Origin: Peribacillus muralis | GTDB taxonomy: Bacteria > Bacillota > Bacilli > Bacillales > DSM-1321 | Reading direction: 5' to 3' | NCBI RefSeq assembly: GCF_001439925.1 | Contig: NZ_LMBV01000029.1 | Location: 1,234 to 46,545, forward strand | Length of the DNA stretch: 45,312 nt | In this document: piece after piece, positions 8,004 to 17,144 of the stretch | How the letters are laid out: every line of letters starts with the position of its first letter | Position numbering within the stretch: position 1 is the first letter of the stretch | Notes under the pieces: generated by a model | The model's database searches: none | The model's input: only the letters and a program-made list of their open reading frames with translations | Told to the model about the DNA's origin: nothing | Translations under genes and position numbers: made by a program

Positions 8004-9324
8004 ATTTAATGCCTGCCTTTTTTTCTTCCGGTCCATCTTCGATTTTATTTTCATCACGCAGGTGCTGCTTTTCGAACATCTTGAAAAACGGAAAATAAAT
8101 CATTAATGAAATGGAGAAATTCAATATAACGAGAACTCCTGCCATGATTGTCCAATCCGTGCTGATTACAGCGGCAATCGGGCCGAAGACCGTAAACGGA
8201 AGCTTGGCCATGATCATAGGTATCAATCCTAATTGAAAGAACGTGTATGAAACGACGACATTCACTAAAGGAGCAACAATGAACGGAACCATCAATATCG
8301 GATTCATGACGATAGGTGCTCCAAAGATGACAGGTTCATTAATATTAAAAATCCCTGGTACAAAGGACAGTTTACCCAGCTCTTTTAAATACTTCGATTT
8401 TGAAAATAAGAACAGTACTACAAGCGATAAAGTCGATCCTGCGCCACCAATCCAAACGAACCATTGAATGAATTGCTCGGTAAATAAATTTGGCAAATTC
8501 GCCGCATTACCCGTTCTTGCAAATGCATCCATATTCTCGAGTATCGCCGAATCCCACATCGGCCGTATGATCGGACCCAATATGGCCGGTCCGTGAATAC
8601 CAAGCGACCAAAAGAAAACGATGAGGAAGACTGTAAGCAGACCGCCTATTAAACTATTACCGACCAAAAGATCCTTGAGAGGAGACACCAAAGTCGTGAT
8701 GATTGAATTAATATCAAAACCTAAACCGTAACGAATGCCCCAGAAAAGAAGGACCACCACCAATGTTGGAATCAGGGCTGCAAAAGAGTTGGACACCATT
8801 GGCGGGACACTTTCCGGTAATTTGATTTTAATGTCCCGTTTTATAAGAAAATGAAAAATTTCAACGGATATCAATGAGGTAACGATCGCTCCGAACAAAG
8901 AAGCAGCACTTAAAGCGCTAATAGGTAACCAGCGCCCCGCCTCAATCACACCTGGAACTGTTTCCATGACTTGGGTAGGCACCACACATGTAATCAGAAA
9001 AGCTAAGACTGATAGAAAGCCTGCACTGAGCTGATCTAATTTATAATGACCAGCAAGAGCCGAACCCACCCCGAAAGCAGCATAGAGAGCCATCGCCCCA
9101 ACTGTAAATCGGAAAGGTACATCCAATGCAGCTCGGTAAGGAGCAATCCATTCGTCATACCCATCAATTGGGAAATTCAATAAAATAACAAAAAATGAAC
9201 CGATAATCGTTAAAGGAAGTGTAGCAAGGACACCATGCCGGATTGCTAGCAAATGTCTTTGTGAACCTATTTTGTTTGCGACTGGAAGCACTTTCATTTC
9301 GAGTAAACCCATAAAATTATTCAA
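7996..9324 (-). CDS. PTS Lac-family EIIC permease (cellobiose type)
   Basis: This 442-residue polytopic membrane protein of the CelB/LicC family forms the sugar channel of the PTS. Typical features are the N-terminal GSQRHLLAIRHGVLATLPLTIIGSFF, the SLGIHGPAIL segment and the conserved FNINEPVIFGAPIVMNP. TTG at 9324 is the start because AAAAGGGGG lies 8 nt upstream. It is first of five genes: IIC, small membrane protein, MupG, IIB and IIA. IIA and IIB sit at the far end, after the hydrolase. No dedicated regulator is seen next to it. Confidence 0.94.
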   Translation of the reverse strand: MNNFMGLLEMKVLPVANKIGSQRHLLAIRHGVLATLPLTIIGSFFVILLNFPIDGYDEWIAPYRAALDVPFRFTVGAMALYAAFGVGSALAGHYKLDQLSAGFLSVLAFLITCVVPTQVMETVPGVIEAGRWLPISALSAASLFGAIVTSLISVEIFHFLIKRDIKIKLPESVPPMVSNSFAALIPTLVVVLLFWGIRYGLGFDINSIITTLVSPLKDLLVGNSLIGGLLTVFLIVFFWSLGIHGPAILGPIIRPMWDSAILENMDAFARTGNAANLPNLFTEQFIQWFVWIGGAGSTLSLVVLFLFSKSKYLKELGKLSFVPGIFNINEPVIFGAPIVMNPILMVPFIVAPLVNVVVSYTFFQLGLIPMIMAKLPFTVFGPIAAVISTDWTIMAGVLVILNFSISLMIYFPFFKMFEKQHLRDENKIEDGPEEKKAGIKYA

Positions 9325-9380
9325 TAACTATTCCCCCTTTTGGTTAAAAGTCTGAAAAAACTTAAAATTACAATAAGTAA

Positions 9381-9409
9381 ACATTATAACGTTACATTGA
9401 TTATGTCAA
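9381..9409 (-). promoter_or_regulatory. Sigma-A promoter of the PTS operon
   Basis: On the minus strand: a consensus TTGACA (9404-9409), 17-nt spacer, TAATGT (9381-9386), about 57 nt upstream of the IIC start. The rest of 9410-9634 shows only a 38-codon open stretch (9516-9632, plus) of unknown meaning. Confidence 0.75.
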
Positions 9410-9630
9410 CATTAATAATTGGATTAGCTCATTATATTTTCGAAATAAAGAAGACCCTAATGAAAAAGGAACATGATGCATAGGTCGAGGTTTTCAAATG
9501 GGACATGAAGCATAACGCCTAATTGATATAGCGATAATCGTTGCACCCATGCCTATTTTATCGGTCGGCTGGCTGCTTGAGTACATGGGAATATTGAAAA
9601 ATCCAATGCCGAATTCCGTAATACATAAAT

Positions 9631-9669
9631 AAAAAAGGAAGCACGCCTTCCCAGGTTATGTGCTTCCTT
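9631..9669 (-). terminator. Terminator of the VOC gene
   Basis: AAGGAAGCAC (9635-9644) pairs with GTGCTTCCTT (9660-9669). The A tract at 9631-9636 gives U's on the minus strand. Confidence 0.75.
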
Positions 9670-9735
9670 CATTTCAATATTCATATATCAGGTTGTTTCA
9701 AGTAAGCACGTTGGCGTGGATCAAAAAGGCATCCA

Positions 9736-10161
9736 TTATTCTTTCGAGTCCCACTGAGGATTCCAGACTACCTCCCAAAGGTGGCCGTCAGGGTCTTTAA
9801 AGTGTCCAGAATATCCTCCCCAAAATGTATCGTGTGCCGGATCGGTTATGACGGCTCCCGCTTTATTCGCCTGCTCCAACACACTATTCACTTCTTCCTT
9901 GCTTCCTACATTATGGCCAATGGTAAATTCCGAGGAACTTGCCTGTGATAAAGGAACCTTAGCCTCATGCGCTATATCGCTTCGTTTCCAAATGGCAAGC
10001 TTTAGACCTGCTTGCAAGTCGAAAAAGGCAACGGCGCCATGCTCAAATTCCTTTCCTATAATCCCTTCAGTTTGAAATCCCAATCCATCACGATAAAACG
10101 CAAGCGATTTTTCCAGATCATCCACACCTATCGTTAGTACAGTAATACGCGGTTTCAACAT
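9736..10161 (-). CDS. VOC-family (glyoxalase/bleomycin-resistance-like) protein
   Basis: The roughly 141-residue protein has the paired beta-alpha-beta-beta-beta modules of the vicinal oxygen chelate fold: ITVLTIGVDDLEKSLAFYRDGLGF at the N-terminus and FKDPDGHLWEVVWNP at the C-terminus. The glutamate in LWEVVWNP is a likely metal ligand. The start ATG 10161 follows AAAGGGGG; the longer frame to 10206 lacks a site. The substrate cannot be predicted. It is monocistronic with its own terminator. Confidence 0.9.
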   Translation of the reverse strand: MLKPRITVLTIGVDDLEKSLAFYRDGLGFQTEGIIGKEFEHGAVAFFDLQAGLKLAIWKRSDIAHEAKVPLSQASSSEFTIGHNVGSKEEVNSVLEQANKAGAVITDPAHDTFWGGYSGHFKDPDGHLWEVVWNPQWDSKE

Positions 10162-10646
10162 ATGTTCCCCCTTTATGATTCTTCCCATGGTAACCACCAC
10201 AATCACACTTATTTATTTTTAGTCAAATTCCTTTAGTGAAAGGAATAGATTCAAACAACTCTTCTCCCCACATGTCTAATCTGTAATAAGACAGAAAGGA
10301 ACTTTGATTACAAATTATATCATTTATCCTTCCCTTTAAACGTTTTAAAGGAGCTATGGTCCGCTTCGTCCTGGTTATGTTCCTTTACTGACCCATCTTC
10401 TATGTTAAGCAGCACTCCCTTTTTTAATCAACATTCAGTATTTATGTATAACATTCTGGTGATGATCTTCAAATTCTTTTGTTTTGATCTCCCTTAAAGT
10501 ACCTAGCTATTTCTACAGCTTTCATTAATCCCGATAGGAAAAAATCTCCCTCTAAGAATTTAGAGAGAGATCGCCTGCCACTGCATGTATATCTTAAGCA
10601 TTTGTATTATAGTTTTGGAGTATCATCTCGTTCAAATGAAAGCCAT
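10162..10646. other. Intergenic: CDF terminator and an isolated dyad
   Basis: ATCTCCCTCTAA (10544-10555) pairs imperfectly with TTAGAGAGAGAT (10560-10571), with A's on the left, and is the likely terminator of the minus-strand CDF gene. A dyad CCTTTAAACGTTTTAAAGG lies near 10334-10352. A minus-strand open stretch ending near 10470 (LSGLMKAVEIARYFKGD) may be a gene scrap. Nothing else is recognisable. Confidence 0.5.
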
Positions 10647-11516
10647 TTAATTCGGCTCTACATGGACATGAACATCGTAAACTCCATGATCCTTCGTCAT
10701 TACTTTTTCTACATGTGTCGCAATATCGTGAGCTTCTTTAATATCCAACGTGGAATTAACAAGAATCACAACATCGATGACTTCATTATTCCCATAATTT
10801 CTTCCTTTAATTTCTTTTATGCCCTTAACGCCTTCCACGTTTGTGATGACATCTTTATAAAGATAAATTTTATCTTCATCAAATCCATCAGAAAGTTCAT
10901 GAGAAGCTTGTATAAATATCTCCCATGCCGTTTTGCATATTAGTAGTCCTACAATGATTGCGGTCAACGGATCCAGCCAAGGCATGTTTAGTTGGGAGCC
11001 GAAGATTCCTATGGCGGTTCCGATACTTACCCAAGCATCCGAAATATTATCTTTCGAAGCGGCCATAACGGCTTTGCTGTTAATTTTGAGAGCCAATTTT
11101 TTATTATATCGGTATACAAAATACATGGCGATGGCTGATAAAATACCCACATACCCTGCCAGTATGTCAGGTGATTCCTTGCCGCCTTTTAGCATGGACG
11201 AAATGGCATCGATTAACACCTGTATACCAACGGCAAACATGATGAATGAAGCAACCATGCTGGCAATCGTTTCACTTTTCCAATGACCATATGCATGATC
11301 TTTATCGGGGGGCCTTTGTGCTAGCCTTAATCCAATCAGTACGGCAATGGATGCGATGATATCAGTCGTATTGTTCAATCCATCTGCCTTTAGAGCAGCT
11401 GAGTCACTTATGTATCCAATGACCAGTTTTATAATAGATAGACAAATATAAGCAATTATACTTATGATTGCACCGCGTTCGCCTAATTTGAGGTCATTAT
11501 ATTTTTGTTCTTCCAT
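10647..11516 (-). CDS. mneS: Cation diffusion facilitator, MneS/YeaB-like Mn(II) exporter
   Basis: This 289-residue CDF protein has six membrane helices and a cytosolic C-terminal ferredoxin-like domain. Metal sites are seen as ALKADGLNNTTDIIAS in TM2 and AASKDNISDAWVS in TM5, the form found in the Bacillus subtilis MneP/MneS manganese exporters, and the N-terminus GERGAIISIIAYICLSIIKLVIGY is close to YeaB. The C-terminus ends in the VHVHVEPN metal-binding strand. It exports Mn(II), or another divalent cation, by proton antiport. No MntR-type site was identified. ATG follows GGGGGGAAG. Confidence 0.9.
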   Translation of the reverse strand: MEEQKYNDLKLGERGAIISIIAYICLSIIKLVIGYISDSAALKADGLNNTTDIIASIAVLIGLRLAQRPPDKDHAYGHWKSETIASMVASFIMFAVGIQVLIDAISSMLKGGKESPDILAGYVGILSAIAMYFVYRYNKKLALKINSKAVMAASKDNISDAWVSIGTAIGIFGSQLNMPWLDPLTAIIVGLLICKTAWEIFIQASHELSDGFDEDKIYLYKDVITNVEGVKGIKEIKGRNYGNNEVIDVVILVNSTLDIKEAHDIATHVEKVMTKDHGVYDVHVHVEPN

Positions 11517-11711
11517 TCAACTTCCCCCCACAATTAAGTACTCAATTATCATACCAACTTAAAATTGGGTGGGTCTATAGCAACCTTTTTGTACCGTTTT
11601 ATATAAGTAAGTACTAGGTAACTATGTTGCACGAAGCAAACTGTCTGAAAAGAAAAAATATATTTTTTCGTCTGACCAATTGTATTATAAAAGTGCGACA
11701 TCTAAAAATAT

Positions 11712-11800
11712 GACTGTTTTCGCATAATTTGCTATTCACCAAGTAATACCGGTGTGGTTAATTTCATTTTTAAAACAACAATCTTTACGAAAAGAGCCAA
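11712..11800 (+). repeat. Interspersed intergenic repeat, copy A
   Basis: This copy contains TTCACCAAGTAATACCGGTG, GTGGTTAATTTC and AAAACAACAATCTTTACGAA in order. The same blocks occur in order at 32764-32904 and, inverted, at 20679-20794. This is the shortest copy; it lacks the CTCCAATC middle part. Confidence 0.75.
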
Positions 11801-11872
11801 CAATAAACAAAGAAAACCCATGAATCCTTCGTGTAATATGAAGGCAAACAACCCTTACACGGAGGTATTTAG

Positions 11873-12052
11873 AGCTGTACACTTCTGCCCAAATTTGAAA
11901 GTGGAACACTAGAAGCCCTAAAAAAGATTAGCTGGTCTACTAGAAAAATGACTAAAGAACTATATCGGCGCCATTCTATTTCCTTTATGACGAAGGACGG
12001 TTATATGTACCGCTTAGCCGACCTAGATAGAGCCATCGATAAATGGTTTTGA
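11873..12052 (+). pseudogene. Gene remnant, 59-codon open frame of unknown family
   Basis: The frame reads TLLPKFESGTLEALKKISW, then KMTKELYRRHSISFMTKDGY and MYRLADLDRAIDKWF before TGA. The composition is protein-like and amphipathic. There is no start codon near the GGAGG at 11861, so I treat it as a decayed or truncated gene. I do not recognise the family. It lies between a repeat copy and the DHFR-like gene. Confidence 0.35.
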
Positions 12053-12248
12053 AAGAGTTCAGGAGACCACACCCAATGATAATGAAAACTCATGCATTTG
12101 GACATGGGAACTAGATACAGGTGCCTCAAGTCGATGTAAAAGCTATGGGTGCCTGGCTACCTTCACTTAACGGAAAACACGGAAGTATCTTGCTGTAAAG
12201 AGGGAGAATTTTTCTGATGAATTTTCACACTGCAAATCTTTTTACAGC

Positions 12249-12274
12249 AAAAAAAGGGTCGCTGATGCAACCCT
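12249..12274 (-). terminator. Terminator of the DHFR-like gene
   Basis: AGGGT (12255-12259) pairs with ACCCT (12270-12274). The A run at 12249-12255 gives a U7 tract on the minus strand. It lies 12 nt after the stop. Confidence 0.7.
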
Positions 12275-12286
12275 ATCACTTTATCC

Positions 12287-12838
12287 CTACGTATAAATAA
12301 TCTTATAAGTCGGTTTGATCACACCGTTTGGATACTGTTTCAAATCAACTAAATCCAGTTTAAGCATTGACTTTACGCTGCCGAAAAGAGGGATGCCTTC
12401 TCCGATGATGATGGGATTCACTTTCAGTATCAATTGATCGATGAGTTTATGTTTAATTAAACTTCCTGCAAGTTCGCCTCCGCCGCATAGCCATAGCTTT
12501 CCTTCTTCTTGCTGCTTGAGGTTTTTAATGAAAGCCACGGCATCTCCCTTGATAAGCTCCACTTCCTCGTTCGATTCGAACTGAAGGGAGCTTGAAAAGA
12601 TGTAATGCTTCAGACCCTTGTATCCAGGTTCACCCGGTTTTGCGCCGAAATGAAATCCGAACTCATATGTTTTTCGCCCCATCAACACCGCACTATATTG
12701 CTGAATTTCCGTTAAAAAATCCGGGACATGCTCTCCTTCGAAAAGAAAAAACGATTTATTTATTTCCCCATCCACTATGCCTTGGTCCGCAATGAAATGG
12801 TCCAGCGATACTGCTACATGATAGATCAATTCTGCCAC
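12287..12838 (-). CDS. Dihydrofolate reductase-like / RibD C-terminal domain protein
   Basis: The 183-residue protein is related to YwjB/YyaP. Visible are ELIYHVAVSLDHFIAD at the N-terminus, the AVLMGRKTYEFG helix with the NADPH-binding arginine, LWLCGGGELAGSLIKHKLIDQLIL and NPIIIGEGIPLF. The family uses NADPH to reduce pteridine or riboflavin intermediates, but most single-domain Bacillus members have no assigned substrate. GTG 12838 is the start because GGAGGGAG lies just upstream; the frame up to 12868 includes that site. A stand-alone gene. Confidence 0.9.
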   Translation of the reverse strand: MAELIYHVAVSLDHFIADQGIVDGEINKSFFLFEGEHVPDFLTEIQQYSAVLMGRKTYEFGFHFGAKPGEPGYKGLKHYIFSSSLQFESNEEVELIKGDAVAFIKNLKQQEEGKLWLCGGGELAGSLIKHKLIDQLILKVNPIIIGEGIPLFGSVKSMLKLDLVDLKQYPNGVIKPTYKIIYT

Positions 12839-12927
12839 TTTAGCTCTCCCTCCGTACCTGTTTATCAATTGAATTTAAAATCGAAATGCAAACTCATTCA
12901 TCAATCGTCTCACTATGAATACTGAGA

Positions 12928-13767
12928 TCAAGTAGCCATTTTTATAACCCTGTTTATCTGAACTTCATTCCGTTCGATGTCCAAGCGGATACTAAGGCAT
13001 TCATTTATCCTAAGAAATTCCGGGATCATATCTCTCATCGTTTTCATGATTTCATGACCATTACGATCACTGCCCCATTCCTTTAACAGATTTAATTTCT
13101 TTCCATCCAATTTACTTCTTTTTCCCTCAATTTTTGTCCACGCTCCATAGGGACCGTCTATATGCTCCCCCATTTCCATATACCAGCCTAACACGATGAG
13201 CCAGCGAAATTTATCGAGATTAGCTCGTGCATATAATCTTTCTTCCCTCATAACAGCCCGATATGTTTCATGGATAAAAGCAAGCAGCTTCCCCCTCCAA
13301 AGCTCCACTTCCTCCACGGAAGGCTGGTAAACATAGTCCGCCGATGCCTTAACAATTTGTTTCATGATGGTAAAGGGATCATAAAGGATTTCAATTTCTT
13401 TCATCCAGATGGAAGGTACCACTTCCTCAGGAGAGTGATACCAGCTATCGACTTTTACGAAAGTATCATAATGAGTGACGATATATGGTGTAGAAGAATG
13501 GTGATCTTCATGAAAAGCAGCATTTCCCCAACGATTGGCTCGTTCCAATTTCCCATTTATATATTTCGCTTTTTGCTCTTTTGTGACAACTGTATGCAAA
13601 TCTATATCTGAGTATTCATCAAAGTTTCCTTTCGCTAAAGACCCTGCAAGGTATATGGCCAATACATCACCGTCGTCCGATAAATCTCTTACAGCGTTAT
13701 GCAACAGAATATCGCGATGCTTCGGCAAAAAAGAATCTCTTTTCAAATGTTCACTAAAGAATCCCAC
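12928..13767 (-). CDS. Nucleotidyltransferase, aminoglycoside adenylyltransferase-like
   Basis: The roughly 280-residue protein has an N-terminal polymerase-beta-type nucleotidyltransferase motif, AGSLAKGNFDEYSDIDL, with both metal-binding aspartates. A helical C-terminal domain (FIHETYRAVMREERLYARANLDKFRWLIVLGWYMEMG) resembles the AadK/ANT family. It could adenylylate an aminoglycoside, but family members often have unknown targets. Start: ATG 13779 directly abuts AAAAGGAG, whereas GTG 13767 is 10 nt from it, so I prefer GTG; the difference is 4 residues. A stand-alone gene. Confidence 0.85.
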   Translation of the reverse strand: MGFFSEHLKRDSFLPKHRDILLHNAVRDLSDDGDVLAIYLAGSLAKGNFDEYSDIDLHTVVTKEQKAKYINGKLERANRWGNAAFHEDHHSSTPYIVTHYDTFVKVDSWYHSPEEVVPSIWMKEIEILYDPFTIMKQIVKASADYVYQPSVEEVELWRGKLLAFIHETYRAVMREERLYARANLDKFRWLIVLGWYMEMGEHIDGPYGAWTKIEGKRSKLDGKKLNLLKEWGSDRNGHEIMKTMRDMIPEFLRINECLSIRLDIERNEVQINRVIKMAT

Positions 13768-13959
13768 ACATAAAACCATCTCCTTTTATTAACAAACCGT
13801 CAAAGTAATATATTCGTCCAAAAGTAAATAAACCCCTTCTTCCTCTTGAATAAAGGTCTTTACTTGGCTTGAATTTCAACGTCCTCCACTATCTCTATCC
13901 TTGCTAATCCCGTTATGGTATTATTTTGAATAGTAAGATAACTAAAGGGGGATTCATTC

Positions 13960-14286
13960 ATGTTTTTTGCAAATACACCCGAACCGCCATATTACGCTTG
14001 TATTTTCACATCCAAAAGAATTGAAGGAGATGCAGCAGCCTATGATTTAACCGCTGAACTCATGGATGAGCTTGCCGCTCAGCAAGAAGGTTATTTAGGA
14101 ATCGAGAGCGTAAGGGATCAAAATGGTTTAGGAATTACCGTATCTTATTGGAAATCCTTGAATTCAATAAAGCATTGGAAGGAACATGCTCTTCACAAAA
14201 AAGCACAAGAAAAGGGCATGAAAGATTGGTACTCATCATACTACACGCGTATTTGCAAAGTTGAAAGAGAGTACCACAATAAGTAA
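13960..14286 (+). CDS. Antibiotic biosynthesis monooxygenase (ABM)-domain protein
   Basis: The 108-residue single-domain ABM fold (dimeric ferredoxin-like barrel) has YYACIFTSKRIEGDAAAYD, QQEGYLGIESVRDQNGLGITVSYWKSLNSIKHWKEHALHKKAQ and a C-terminal YTRICKVEREY. The WKS...WKEH pattern is typical of Bacillus YgiN/YczJ-like members. Related enzymes oxidise quinols or heme without cofactor; the role here is unknown. The start is supported by AAAGGGGG. A stand-alone gene. Confidence 0.92.
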   Translation: MFFANTPEPPYYACIFTSKRIEGDAAAYDLTAELMDELAAQQEGYLGIESVRDQNGLGITVSYWKSLNSIKHWKEHALHKKAQEKGMKDWYSSYYTRICKVEREYHNK

Positions 14287-14901
14287 GCAAACTTAACCGC
14301 TTTTCGTGGTCTTGAAGAAATCAAGAAACGGAGTAAATTATTTTCAATTTTTTTATGAAGCATTACATCAAAAAATCATTAATTTTAGTGAGATTGTCGT
14401 TACGGTATCCTTACGTGAAGCACTCCAAGGCTTCACTTGCTAAAGCTAAATTCCGCCCGGGATGTTTTCAAAAACCTACCGATTACATTCCGGTTTATAT
14501 TTCATTGTAATTCCCTCTAATTCGTGTACCCTCTTTGCGTATGGACAGATACAAGTTAATTTCCTCTAAAACTACATTGTTTGTGGCAAGCCTCAGTTTA
14601 GACTTTCAACCTCTTTCAAAAGATGCTTACTCGTCTTGATCTATTTTTATTAATCAGCTGTTATTCCACAGACTAAATAGAACTTAAGTGGCGTTATCTT
14701 CCTAAGGTGAAAGGGAGGAATAGGCCTTTTTTACCTATCCTTAATAAGTTAACAAGAAGATAAGCAAACTATATGATATTGCAGTTTGAACCATCTTTCC
14801 CTACATACATAATTCGTTATTCGGTGACGAGATGACTTAAGGAATAACAATATAGCGGCTCGTGTAATAGTTCATTATACTGGAAGGAGGTGCATGTTTT
14901 T
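14287..14901. other. Intergenic, 0.6 kb, no gene seen
   Basis: A small hairpin GTGAAGC / GCTTCAC lies near 14414-14435 without a T tract. A possible promoter for the next gene is TTGAAC (14786-14791), 16 nt, CATAAT (14808-14813). No coding stretch is recognisable on either strand. Confidence 0.4.
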
Positions 14902-16722
14902 ATGAGAATGAAAAAAGCATTTATTGGTTTATCACTATTATTCATGATTGTTCCTGGCATTGCCAATTCGGCAAACTCCATACCTCACAATGCAAAAAAT
15001 GGTCGAGACACAATCTTGGCAGATTGGAAATTCACAAGACAGCATGTCAAAAGTGGTTCAATCGATGAAGGAAACTTAATGATTGAGGATGCAAGCAAGC
15101 ACGGAAACGATTTAGAGATGGTAACGATCGGGGATACTGCCTCCCCTGAAATAAAAAAATTGATTCAATGGTCTGAAGATGATATTCATGATCGTGAAGA
15201 TGTGGACAGCCTGGAATTCACTAATCGCGAAAATGGCCCTTCAGGAAGATACTTCAAAACAAAGAAAGGCGCACCGATCAATTCAGAGAAATTCGAAAAT
15301 GGGTTTACCGTTGAAGCGATTATCAAGTTACCAAGTAAAACCAACAATGGTTTAGGGCTATTCTCCAGACAAGGAAAAGCGGCCGACCTCCATAAAATGG
15401 ACGGCGACACAAAAATCCTTTCTGCACTAACTGTATCAAGTGATCAAAAAATACATTGGACGAGCCATCCTTCCAATCTAAATTATAATGTAAGCAATTG
15501 GTCCAGATCGTTAAATGCTGATGAATGGTACCATTTGGCAGTCGTTAATGATGGCAGCGCGACCACCTTAACTTTGAATAACATCAGTGATTACGGAGAA
15601 TCGGAAAAAGTTATCGGCATTGCAGCAGCGACAGGAAAGGGCTGGAACATCGGTGCATCGGAGTGGGGCAATAAACTGGATAAACTATTTGCAGGGAATA
15701 TCGAGGAAATCCGGATAGCCAACAAGGCATTGCTAAAAAAAGACTGGCTTGTGCAGAATTCCCGTGACGATAAACCGTTTGAAGGTACTAATAAAGCACT
15801 TCCCTTTTTGACGAATAAAAAAAATTATAATTTCGTTTTCATTCCCGATACACAGAAATATTCAAGCCAGAATCCAGAAATCTTCAATAGCCAAATGAGT
15901 TGGATTGCCAATAACGCGGAAAAGAAACATATCATTATGAATACATTCGTTGGCGACATTGTCGATAGTGATACAGAAAAGCAATGGCAAAATTCTCTTG
16001 CAGCCATTTCCAAATTGGATAAAAAGCATATCCCATATATGATGGCGGCAGGAAATCATGACTATGCTACCGGGAACCCTTTCCTGACACACTATGGTCC
16101 GCAACGTTTCCAGAATAAAGAATACTATAAGGGCTCATCTCGATCCGGGTATAGCTCTTATGCGATCGCTAAGGCAGGAAGCTATCAATATCTGGTCTTG
16201 ATCGTCGATATGAAAAACCTGCATAAAGACTTACAATGGGCGAAAAATGTACTTGAAGGGCATCGAGATAAGCCTACGATCCTCGTCTCACATGATATCA
16301 TTTTCCCTAATGTGCAAAAAGATAAGACCATCGCCGCCGAATCGGCTAATGGCCGGCTCATTTGGAATGAACTTGTGAAAGACCATAATCAAGTATTCAT
16401 GACGGTCAATGGACATTATTTTGGCATTGCCCATCAGGTAAAGCAAAACACAGCCGGAAATGATGTCATCCAAATGCTTGTCAATTATCAATCAAATTAT
16501 CGGGGCGGGAATGGCTGGCTAAGACTTGTCGAATTCAATGAAAAGAAAAAACAATTGTTTTTCCGTACCTATTCCCCCTATGTGGATGACATGACAAAAA
16601 AGGAAAGAACCTATATCGATTATAAGTTTTTAACCGGGGAAAATAATTCATTTATATTGAATTGGGATTTCAAACGGCGATTTACCTTTAAACAAAGCCA
16701 CCCGGCAGACGCTAAACATTAA
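14902..16722 (+). CDS. Secreted LamG-domain metallophosphoesterase
   Basis: A signal peptide (MRMKKAFIGLSLLFMIVPGIANSANS) is followed by a LamG/concanavalin-like domain at about residues 30-270 (FTVEAIIKLPSK, EWYHLAVVNDGSATTLTLN, GNIEEIRIANKAL). A calcineurin-like phosphoesterase domain then covers about 290-590. Metal-site blocks are FIPDTQKY (DxQ rather than DxH), VGDIVD, AAGNHDY, LVSHDI and NGHYFG. It is probably an exported phosphoesterase that binds a glycan or surface polymer through LamG. ATG 14902 is chosen because AGGAGG precedes it; GTG 14890 abuts that site. Nothing around it forms an operon. Confidence 0.92.
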   Translation: MRMKKAFIGLSLLFMIVPGIANSANSIPHNAKNGRDTILADWKFTRQHVKSGSIDEGNLMIEDASKHGNDLEMVTIGDTASPEIKKLIQWSEDDIHDREDVDSLEFTNRENGPSGRYFKTKKGAPINSEKFENGFTVEAIIKLPSKTNNGLGLFSRQGKAADLHKMDGDTKILSALTVSSDQKIHWTSHPSNLNYNVSNWSRSLNADEWYHLAVVNDGSATTLTLNNISDYGESEKVIGIAAATGKGWNIGASEWGNKLDKLFAGNIEEIRIANKALLKKDWLVQNSRDDKPFEGTNKALPFLTNKKNYNFVFIPDTQKYSSQNPEIFNSQMSWIANNAEKKHIIMNTFVGDIVDSDTEKQWQNSLAAISKLDKKHIPYMMAAGNHDYATGNPFLTHYGPQRFQNKEYYKGSSRSGYSSYAIAKAGSYQYLVLIVDMKNLHKDLQWAKNVLEGHRDKPTILVSHDIIFPNVQKDKTIAAESANGRLIWNELVKDHNQVFMTVNGHYFGIAHQVKQNTAGNDVIQMLVNYQSNYRGGNGWLRLVEFNEKKKQLFFRTYSPYVDDMTKKERTYIDYKFLTGENNSFILNWDFKRRFTFKQSHPADAKH

Positions 16723-16899
16723 AGAATAAATGGAAGGAAAGCACTTTCGTTTGGACCTGTTACCTTGTTCCAACAAGGTCCCTCCGTTCTCCATGAATCG
16801 TTTTCGGTTATATGATAATTTCCTATGTATTTCTTTATTGTTAATCGTTCTTCAAGAAGAAATTTTACGCTTTGGCACTCTCGGCTTCTTCAGAAAAAA

Positions 16900-16947
16900 A
16901 AGGAGGGGACGTTCACAGAAAAATAAACGGACTGGAACATCCCCCTT
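16900..16947 (-). terminator. Probable minus-strand terminator downstream of the DUF1796 remnant
   Basis: AAGGAGGGGACGTTC (16900-16914) pairs with GAACATCCCCCTT (16935-16947). The one C-A mismatch is a G-U pair on the minus strand, where a U tract (complement of the A's at 16894-16900) follows. Confidence 0.5.
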
Positions 16948-17091
16948 ACCCTGTCACAAGATTAATGTGCAGCTTGTTTGATTTAATTCTTTAAATAAAG
17001 CAAATGAATCTAAATCTTCCAAAAATCAGTTAAGGTTAGTCCATTATAAACATAATCCCACATCGAATCATCATTTGGGCTTTAGCTAGGC

Positions 17092-17108
17092 ACTTGTACT
17101 GTACAAGT
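17092..17108. promoter_or_regulatory. Perfect palindrome ACTTGTACTGTACAAGT
   Basis: Arms of 8 bp surround a central T. A partly similar block (TACTTCTGTACAGTACTTAG) occurs near 17601-17620. The role is unknown. Confidence 0.35.
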
Positions 17109-17144
17109 CCCGTCTATTCCCCAATCTAGTTCCTTAACACTTGG

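Noticed and set aside
9516..9632. 38-codon frame ending PMPNSVIHK
   Set aside because: No start codon with RBS and no family recognised; could be a scrap but evidence is too thin for a gene call.
10447..10540. Minus-strand stretch LSGLMKAVEIARYFKGD
   Set aside because: Too short and without start or context; kept only as a possible scrap.
16730..16981. 83-codon plus-strand frame after the metallophosphoesterase
   Set aside because: No RBS, no recognisable domain, and it overlaps a minus-strand terminator hairpin.
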